This document shows, piece by piece, positions 58,225-64,000 of a stretch of DNA of 64,000 nt. This DNA is from SIAQ01 sp963767835 (lineage in GTDB: Bacteria; Planctomycetota; Planctomycetia; Gemmatales; Gemmataceae), in assembly GCA_963767835.1 (NCBI GenBank), contig CAVYFY010000004.1:1-64000 (forward strand). Reading direction: 5' to 3'. Below the pieces are notes generated by a model, which saw nothing but the letters and a program-made list of their open reading frames with translations, was not told the DNA's origin and made no database searches. Numbering within the stretch: position 1 is the first letter of the stretch; the number at the start of each line of letters is the position of its first letter. A program made the translations under genes and the position numbers.

Positions 58225-60177
58225 CTACACCGGCGGCACCGTCACGGGCTCTGCTGCAATGACAATGCCTGTTTCCGGCGGGGCCCCGTTCGGCCGTTTG
58301 CCGAGGATGGCTTCCAGGTCTTCACTGAGCAATTCCTCCTTCTGCAAAAGCGCATCGACCATGCGGTCCATCTCCTCGCGGTGGTGCGAAATGATCTCGA
58401 AGGCGCGATCGTCCGCCTCGAGCAGCATGCGGCGAACTTCCTCGTCGATCAGGTGGGCCGTCTCTTCGCTGAAATCGCGTGGCTCTTGCAACTCCTTTCC
58501 GAGAAAGACGTGCTCCTCGCCAATGCGGAAGGACATGGGGCCGAGCTTTTCGCTCATGCCCCAGTGGGTGACCATGTAGCGTGCCAGGCGGGTCGCTTGC
58601 TTGAGGTCCATCTCGACGCCGGCGAAAGTCTGGCTGTACATCAAGCGCTCGGCGGCGCGGCCTCCCATGGCGACGGCAAGGCGCGACTTGAAATAATCCA
58701 GGCCGCGATGCACGCGCTCCTCATCGAGCGTGAACATGGTCACGCCCCCCGCCTGGCCGCGCGGCACGATCGTCACTTTCTGCGGCGGATCGGCTTCCGG
58801 CAGGTACCAGCCGACAATCGCGTGGCCGCTCTCGTGATACGCGGTGCGGCTCTTCTCGTCCTCGGTCAGCACCTCGTCGCGCTTCGGCCCCATCAGCACG
58901 CGATCGGCGGCGTTCTCGAAATCCTTGCGCTCGATGCGAGCCTTGTTGTCGCGCGAGGCAAGCAGCGCGGCTTCGTTGGCGAGGTTGCGCAAGTCGGCGC
59001 CAGTCATGCCGATCATCTTGCGGGCGACCTCTTCGAGGTTGACATCGTCGCCGAGCGGCTTGTTGCGGGTGTGAACCTTCAGGATCGCCAGCCGACCCTG
59101 CCAGGTCGGCCGATCGACGGTGACATGACGGTCGAATCGGCCGGGCCGGAGCAACGCGGAATCGAGGACATCGGGGCGGTTGGTGGCGGCGATGACGATG
59201 ACCGATTCGTTCGGCTGAAACCCGTCCATTTCGCTCAGAATCTGATTAAGCGTTTGTTCGCGTTCATCCGACCCGCCGCCGACGCCAGCGCCGCGCATGC
59301 GGCCGACGGCATCGATTTCGTCAATGAACAAAAGGCAGGGTGAGGCCTCCTTGGCGGTCTTGAACATGTCGCGCACCCGGCTGGCGCCGACGCCGACGAA
59401 CATCTGGATGAATTCAGACCCGCTGATGGAGAAAAACGGCACGCCGGCTTCACCGGCGACGGCTCGCGCCAACAAAGTCTTGCCGGTCCCTGGCGGGCCG
59501 ATGAGCAGCACCCCCTTGGGAATCTGGGCGCCCAGCTTTTGGAACTTCTCCGGGTTCTTGAGGAATTCGACGATCTCCTGCAACTCGTATTTGGCGTTGG
59601 CCATGTCGGCGACATCCTCGAAGGTGGTGCGCATCTTCGTCTTGTCGAAGCGCTTGGCCGGGCTGCGGATGTAATTGCTCAGGAAGTTGCTGCCCAGCGG
59701 ATCGCGGAAGCGCGGCAGGATCAGGAAGAAAAACAAGGCGCCCAGCAGGGTTAACGTGAATAACGTCGTGAGGACGGGGGCGATCCAGGCGGTAAATTCC
59801 CGTTGCGTGTCCTCCGGAATGTGATTCTCATGAATGAATCTGCTGACCTCGCCGCTAACGACGTCTCCCTTCCAGAGCAGGACCGTCACGCGGCCGCCTC
59901 GCACCTGCTTCTGGACGGCATCGGGGAGGGCCTGGTTGGGCTTGAATTCAACGATCATTGAATTCGAGTCTTCCGTCATGATGACTTTCGCGACTTTGTC
60001 AGCTTTGACGAGTTCCTTGAATTCGGAGTAGCTGATGGGATTGCTGTTGAGGCCGACGCTGATGTAGAGGACGACGCCCGCGAGCAGGAGAATCACGATC
60101 CACAGCCAGCCGCCGGGCATGCCCTCGGTGCGTCGCCGGCTGCCCTTGGGGTTTTGCTGCTCTCTTGGGGAGGGCAT
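58225..60177 (-). CDS. ftsH: ATP-dependent zinc metalloprotease FtsH
   Basis: 650 residues, intact. Two membrane helices (WLWIVILLLAGVVLYISVGL and WIAPVLTTLFTLTLLGALFF) flank a periplasmic loop; then AAA+ with Walker A GPPGTGKT, Walker B CLLFIDEID, the pore FVGVGASRVRDM and arginine-finger region RPGRFDR; the M41 protease has HESGH (zinc) and a later acidic ligand. It degrades membrane and regulatory proteins. Length is typical. The Pro/Lys/Arg-rich first 20 residues are an unusual extension, seen in planctomycetes. Confidence 0.95.
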   Translation of the reverse strand: MPSPREQQNPKGSRRRTEGMPGGWLWIVILLLAGVVLYISVGLNSNPISYSEFKELVKADKVAKVIMTEDSNSMIVEFKPNQALPDAVQKQVRGGRVTVLLWKGDVVSGEVSRFIHENHIPEDTQREFTAWIAPVLTTLFTLTLLGALFFFLILPRFRDPLGSNFLSNYIRSPAKRFDKTKMRTTFEDVADMANAKYELQEIVEFLKNPEKFQKLGAQIPKGVLLIGPPGTGKTLLARAVAGEAGVPFFSISGSEFIQMFVGVGASRVRDMFKTAKEASPCLLFIDEIDAVGRMRGAGVGGGSDEREQTLNQILSEMDGFQPNESVIVIAATNRPDVLDSALLRPGRFDRHVTVDRPTWQGRLAILKVHTRNKPLGDDVNLEEVARKMIGMTGADLRNLANEAALLASRDNKARIERKDFENAADRVLMGPKRDEVLTEDEKSRTAYHESGHAIVGWYLPEADPPQKVTIVPRGQAGGVTMFTLDEERVHRGLDYFKSRLAVAMGGRAAERLMYSQTFAGVEMDLKQATRLARYMVTHWGMSEKLGPMSFRIGEEHVFLGKELQEPRDFSEETAHLIDEEVRRMLLEADDRAFEIISHHREEMDRMVDALLQKEELLSEDLEAILGKRPNGAPPETGIVIAAEPVTVPPV

Positions 60178-60297
60178 GGAAATTCCTCACGTCCTGGCTC
60201 AGTTCCGAAATTGGCGCGATCCTGCGCCGCCAGCGCATCCATATAAAATACGAATTCCCGCGCGGGCCGACTACTTTTCCATTAGGGCGTCACGGCA

Positions 60298-60594
60298 ATG
60301 ACATTCGCGTTCCTTCGGCGCTGGTTGCGGCTGGCTCCTAAGCCAAGGCCCGACTTGCACATCCTCGTCTTCACCCGCGCCGCCTGTCCGTTGTGTGACG
60401 AAGCATGGGAGTTGCTCAAGCGCCTGCAGCGCCGCTACGGCTTTGCGCTCGAATTGAAGGACATCGACGAATCCGCCGACCTGGTGCGCGAATATGGCGA
60501 ATGGATCCCAGTTGTGACGATCAACGGCCAGGTGCGCTTTCGCGGATGCGTCAGCGAGGTGTTGCTGCGACGAATCTTGGAGCATTCCGCGTGA
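60298..60594 (+). CDS. Glutaredoxin-like (DUF836) protein
   Basis: 98 residues. LHILVFTRAACPLCDEAWEL carries the CPLC redox motif, followed by ELKDIDESADLVREYGEWIP and VVTINGQVRFRGCVS (cis-Pro loop IPVV). It is a small thioredoxin-fold protein, likely cytosolic thiol-disulfide exchange. Divergent from ftsH. The stop merges with the start of a 289-bp inverted repeat. Confidence 0.85.
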   Translation: MTFAFLRRWLRLAPKPRPDLHILVFTRAACPLCDEAWELLKRLQRRYGFALELKDIDESADLVREYGEWIPVVTINGQVRFRGCVSEVLLRRILEHSA

Positions 60595-60882
60595 CCGTTC
60601 ACTGTGGTGCGAATTCAGAGCTTATAAGGAAGGCAGGAAAGCAGGAAGTGACCACCCGTTTTTTCCGTACGTGTCCATTGTAGCCCAGAATTAGGGGGAA
60701 ACACCTGCTATATTACGATATTACACCTATCCATTATAGGTGTAATATCTTATCACAAATAGGTAAACTATCTTAGGTTTGCTGCAATCCCTCTGCTAGA
60801 ATGGACATGTACTTTTTTCCTGCCTTCCTGCTTTCCTAATTGAATTCTCTTATACCTAAAAATCTGAGGAGCGGTGAACGGT
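60594..60882. repeat. 289-bp nested inverted-repeat element, AT-rich centre
   Basis: Outer arms ACCGTTCAC (60594) and GTGAACGGT (60874-60882); next inside, GGAAGGCAGGAAAGCAGGAA versus TTCCTGCCTTCCTGCTTTCC; next, TACGTGTCCATTGTAG versus CTAGAATGGACATGTA; and at the centre GATATTACACCTAT with ATAGGTGTAATATC (60717-60749). The centre is much more AT-rich than the surroundings. It codes for nothing. It looks like a MITE-like element or the folded end of a lost mobile unit. Confidence 0.75.
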
Positions 60883-60901
60883 TATGTTCCTCGTAGCCAA
60901 T

Positions 60902-61519
60902 TCAATCGGATTGCGGCACGCCGCCCAGGCTGCGCCAGATGTACCAGGTGCCAATCGAGCGAAAGGGCTTCCAATCTTGCGTCATGTCCAGCAATGTCTG
61001 CTTCTTCGGCAATTCCGCCAGCTGGTAATGTTTCTGAACGCCGGCACGCAGGCCGTAATCGCCGACCGGGAGCACGTCGGTTCGGCCCAGCGAAAAGATC
61101 AGGAACATCTCCGCTGTCCAGGGGCCGATGCCGTGAACTTGCGTCAAGCTGGCGACGATGTCGGCGTCTTCCATGCCAGCCAGCTTTTTCAAAGGAACGA
61201 CGCCATCCAGACATTTCTCGGCGAGATCACGCAGCGAGCGCTGTTTGCCGCGCGACAGCCCGGCAGCGCGCAGATCGTCTTCGCCGGCAGCGAGAATGTG
61301 CTTCGGCTGAAAGCGCCCGACTTTCTCCAGGAGCCGAGCGCTGATCGCCAGGGCCGCCTTGCTCGAAATCTGCTGCGACACGATCGAACGAACGAGCGTG
61401 GCGAAATGATCGCTGCTGATCTTGAGCGTACACGGACCGACGGCGCGGATCAACGGTTTCAGGATATCGTCCTTGCGCGAAAGGTGCCGCCTCGCTTTTT
61501 GGAGCGTACTTGGATCCAT
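60902..61519 (-). CDS. DNA-3-methyladenine glycosylase (AlkA/HhH type)
   Basis: 205 residues. The helix-hairpin-helix VHGIGPWTAEMFLIF and catalytic Asp in VLPVGDYGLRAG are visible, as is SIVSQQISSKAALAI. These enzymes remove alkylated bases in base-excision repair. MDPSTLQKARRHL is chosen as the start because the upstream codons run into a palindromic repeat. Intact. Adds to the DNA-repair content of the region. Confidence 0.9.
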   Translation of the reverse strand: MDPSTLQKARRHLSRKDDILKPLIRAVGPCTLKISSDHFATLVRSIVSQQISSKAALAISARLLEKVGRFQPKHILAAGEDDLRAAGLSRGKQRSLRDLAEKCLDGVVPLKKLAGMEDADIVASLTQVHGIGPWTAEMFLIFSLGRTDVLPVGDYGLRAGVQKHYQLAELPKKQTLLDMTQDWKPFRSIGTWYIWRSLGGVPQSD

Positions 61520-61550
61520 CGGATTCTCGATGTGGCGTCGCCAAATGAAT

Positions 61551-61656
61551 GCAACATCGAAGCTCGCTTGGCGGTTTCGCACCCAGGAACGCCGGCGCGG
61601 AATTTATCTCTGCAAGAGGAACCGTGCGCGAAACCGCAAGCGAGCTTCGACGTTGC
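61551..61656. repeat. 106-bp inverted-repeat element, copy 2
   Basis: Arms 61551-61582 and 61624-61656 (GAAGCTCGCTTGGCGGTTTC in the left arm) are reverse complements with few changes and match the arms at 5599-5706. The centre differs from copy 1. It lies just upstream of the glycosylase gene. Confidence 0.8.
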
Positions 61657-61758
61657 AATCCATGGCGACATGGTGGTGGCATCAATCAAAAGCAAAACCC
61701 GCGAATCTATTGTCTTCGCGGGTTCAACGATGTCAACCGTGAATCAATGGCCAATGGG

Positions 61759-62612
61759 CTAATTGTTGTCCTTCTTCTTTTTCTTCGCCTTGCCGTCGTC
61801 GCCCTGAATCGTTGACGTCGAATTGTCCTTGGTGATGACAATCATGTTGACCGTGGGCCGCTGGACTTCCTCGGGTTCCTTGGGGGCGTCCTTATCGGCA
61901 TCCTTGTCCTGCTCTTTCTTCTTGGGCGGCGTCAGATAGAGCTTGATTTCCTGTCCGGGGGCGAGTTCATCGGCTTTGGCTGTGTAGCCGGGCTTGGTCT
62001 TGTCGTCGCCGCGGAGGGCGTCCTTTTCTTCCTTGGTGTAGGTTTTGACCTTGCCGGTGTCGTCGAATTCGAATGGCAGGTTCAACTTGCGGTAGATGCA
62101 ATTCTCCGTGATTTCCAGGTCGAAATCCTTGGTATTGGTGATGGTGATGAAGGGCTGATTTTTCGGATCGGTGTTCGATTTGGCGAGCTGGGCCGTGAGC
62201 TGCGCGTATTGCGTTTGCAGCTTGGCCATGTCGCTGGCGATGCGCTGCTGGGCTTGCGCGACTTGTTTGGCGTTCCCGAACGCGGCCTTTTGATATTGGA
62301 CCTGCAGGTCGTTGTACGTCTTCATGATCTGATTGATTTGATTATTGTCCTTGGGCGGCTTATATTTCGGATTGGGCTCCTGATGGGAATAATCGACGCG
62401 AATGGTCACGGTGCCGGTGTTGATGGCAACCAGCTTGCCGGGCAGTTCCTTTTGCTTCTGGATCGATTTGTAATCGGCATCGGTGGCGGCGGGATAATCG
62501 GTGGTGTCCTTGTCCTTGTTCTTCTTTTTCTGCGCAGCGCTTCAACGGAGCCTAGAAGGGCCAAGGCTGTGAGGAGTGCGCCGAAACCCAGCACCCGACT
62601 GAAATGCCACAT
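61759..62612 (-). CDS. Secreted Lys/Asp-rich hypothetical protein, frameshifted
   Basis: About 283 residues when rejoined. MWHFSRVLGFGALLTALALL is a signal peptide. A break near 62545 within an A-rich run separates it from QKKKNKDKDTTDYPAATDAD and VTIRVDYSHQEPNPKYKPP, then a heptad-like helix (QQRIASDMAKLQTQYAQL), a beta region with FITITNTKDFDLEI, and a Lys/Asp-rich end. Probably periplasmic; a coiled-coil adaptor is possible. No family recognised. Confidence 0.6.
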
Positions 62613-62755
62613 GGTCAACTCCTGCTTGATATTTGGTTTCATCGGCCAAGACAATGATAAAACATAGCTTGGAGTTAGACCCCAGTTTGGCCGAAAAGTT
62701 CCGGGAAAGCAATGGCGACGCCTGAGCCGGCGTTACTTTTTCGTAATTTTGCCGC

Positions 62756-63334
62756 ATGAACGACAGCACATCAGAAGAAGATCGCCGGATCGTGCAGGAG
62801 ATTGCGGGACGGTTCGGCCCGGCATCGTTCATGCGCCGTGCCAAGCTGGTCGAAACGAGCTGGGCCCGGCTGCTGGAACGGGGCGACCACGCCCGGCGTG
62901 AACATCTGGCGATGGTCCGCCTCCGCGTCGGCCAATTGCACGCGCTCGCCGGCGAGGACGCGCTGCGCCGTTTGTTGCCGGATGACGCGGACCGGGCGAT
63001 GCTGGCCCGCCTGCACGACGAATTGCAGCCGGAGTTGCGAATGCCGCTGGAGCCGACGACTTCGGTGCGGACGTTGCGCGGCGCCTTGCGCGACCTGGTG
63101 GAAGCAATGGAATCCTTTAACGCCCGCTGGCAGCGCTGGCTCGCCGAGGCCGATCTGACGGCCGTCAACAAAGCGCGCGAGGATTACAATCGCTACTACG
63201 TGCTCGAGAAGGAATGCGCTCTCGGCTCCGCGGTGGTGGCCCGGCGCGACTTCAAGCCGTTGCCGCCGATCACGCGGGGCGATGTCGAGGCGCAATTGCC
63301 GTTGTTGGAGTTGCCGCGTCTTGCGGAACGCTAA
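62756..63334 (+). CDS. Conserved hypothetical protein, 192 aa
   Basis: MNDSTSEEDRRIVQEIAGRF, then helical segments rich in Arg, Leu and Glu (RREHLAMVRLRVGQLHALAG, LRGALRDLVEAMESFNARWQ) and YYVLEKECALGSAVVARRDF. All-alpha, soluble, no signal. It overlaps the convergent gene by four bases at its 3' end. No function recognised. Confidence 0.6.
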   Translation: MNDSTSEEDRRIVQEIAGRFGPASFMRRAKLVETSWARLLERGDHARREHLAMVRLRVGQLHALAGEDALRRLLPDDADRAMLARLHDELQPELRMPLEPTTSVRTLRGALRDLVEAMESFNARWQRWLAEADLTAVNKAREDYNRYYVLEKECALGSAVVARRDFKPLPPITRGDVEAQLPLLELPRLAER

Positions 63335-63570
63335 CGCTCAGTCGCCGAGATCGTTTCGGGAGCCTTTGAAATCCCAGGAACCGGAGCGGTGGCGGGCGGC
63401 GGCGACGGCTGATCCGGCTCTGCCTTGCGCGGCGGATAGGATACGAATGTTAGGCCGCTCTTTCTCTCTTGTTCCTTAATGTCCGCGAAGATCGCGTCGA
63501 GGTCATAATTGAACTTCGCCGCGTGGGCGTCGCGAATACGCCGAACCTCATCCACAATGGGATCGTTCAT
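63331..63570 (-). CDS. 79-aa protein downstream of a PIN toxin-like gene, antitoxin candidate
   Basis: MNDPIVDEVRRIRDAHAAKF then NYDLDAIFADIKEQERKSG and a Pro-rich tail. The helical first half and small size are like planctomycete proteins encoded with PIN-domain genes. Its ATG overlaps the PIN gene's stop. An antitoxin role is inferred from context only; antitoxins usually precede the toxin, here it follows. Confidence 0.5.
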   Translation of the reverse strand: MNDPIVDEVRRIRDAHAAKFNYDLDAIFADIKEQERKSGLTFVSYPPRKAEPDQPSPPPATAPVPGISKAPETISATER

Positions 63571-64000
63571 GGCTTTGCCTCCAAAAGTTCTTCGGGCGTG
63601 CAGATGATCGGGGCCTTTACCCCATTTCGCTTACAAACTTCTTCGATTACCGGTCGCATCGTCGCATTCGCCAGATGACGGCAGTTCCACGTCAACAGGT
63701 ACGGAATCCCGTTCATGGCAGCAACGGCAATATGCACCGCATCGTCCGCTGCCTTCGGAGGCAGCGCACCTGCCTCGATCAATTCCTTTGCCAAATCCAT
63801 CGCCTGGGCCGAGGTCTCCAGAAGGGTCATGGATTCCAGCACTTCAAGCCGTTCCCGTGCGGCTTCCGGATCGCCCGCCCCGGCCTCTTTACGAACCAAC
63901 TGCGATACACAAAGCTCGTAGCTCTGTCGCCGCGTGTCCCACCATTCGTGAGTGATCTGCTGATGTCCGGCGATCACCACATCGCGGTTGGGCCGGGCCG
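63567..64000 (-). CDS. PIN-domain (VapC-like) toxin, cut by the window edge
   Basis: Visible from RPNRDVVIAGHQQITHEWWD at the edge to LEAKP at 63569. LCVSQLV, then LPPKAADDAVHIAVAAMNG (conserved acidic pair DD) and YLLTWNCRHLANA are the PIN-domain core; the first acidic residue of the active site must lie just off the window. VapC-type toxins are Mg-dependent RNases. The gene is coupled to the 79-residue gene downstream. The N-terminal 20 or so residues are missing here. Confidence 0.75.
   Translation of the reverse strand, partial: ARPNRDVVIAGHQQITHEWWDTRRQSYELCVSQLVRKEAGAGDPEAARERLEVLESMTLLETSAQAMDLAKELIEAGALPPKAADDAVHIAVAAMNGIPYLLTWNCRHLANATMRPVIEEVCKRNGVKAPIICTPEELLEAKP

Noticed and set aside
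58174..59343. A 389-codon plus-strand frame opposite ftsH
   Set aside because: Antisense mirror of the AAA and protease domains; no ribosome site or motif.

Overview
The window looks like a piece of a planctomycete chromosome, most likely from the Gemmata side of the phylum. The base composition is GC-rich. Lineage-typical families are present: a TIGR03000-type Gly/Tyr-rich secreted protein (32841-33512), a giant PVC-type dehydrogenase with HEAT-like and CxxCH parts (54399-57558), a TIGR03067-like secreted protein (44623-45186), a Uma2 protein and several small planctomycete-type hypotheticals. I see no rRNA, tRNA or CRISPR array.

Layout. 0-12.8 kb: a decayed WD40 gene, an ImmA/IrrE peptidase, tadA, a PQQ-type beta-propeller protein coupled to an iron-type ABC permease, a Gfo/Idh/MocA oxidoreductase, a complete 1720-bp insertion sequence with 9-bp target duplication, panB, a receiver-HATPase regulator, an iron-type solute-binding lipoprotein and a Uma2 protein. 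12.8-46.3 kb: a long run of stress and dormancy genes. It holds an MMPL exporter, GlsB-like, DUF883-like, DUF1328, DUF3309, CsbD and LEA-like small proteins, three ferritin-like proteins, glycogen and trehalose metabolism (GlgX, an archaeal-type debranching enzyme, TreZ), an AI-2E-type permease with an extra domain, a universal stress protein, TauE/SafE with DUF1634, the NHEJ pair ligD-ku, three signalling proteins and a YflT-type stress protein. 46.5-50.1 kb: a CHASE3-PAS-kinase-receiver gene split by an internal fragment of a transposase. 50.2-64 kb: housekeeping and other genes: an HNH remnant, trpE, an alpha/beta hydrolase coupled to a DUF2891 protein, the PVC-type protein, ftsH, a glutaredoxin-like protein, an AlkA-type glycosylase, and a PIN-domain toxin-like gene cut by the window edge.

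Two features colour everything. First, about 20 single-base frameshifts break otherwise full-length genes, including ones expected to be essential (tadA). This is more like residual indel error in the assembly than real decay, so split genes are annotated here as one gene each. Second, palindromic repeats are abundant, both between genes and inside reading frames. Five sit in frame inside four coding genes, reminiscent of protein-coding palindromic elements in other bacteria. A two-copy inverted-repeat element of about 107 bp and a 289-bp nested inverted repeat lie between genes.

The most interesting system-level signal is the 13-46 kb stress island, in which envelope protection, iron storage, trehalose/glycogen turnover, DNA end joining and their sensors are packed together. 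Families are assigned by eye from motifs; no database search was run.
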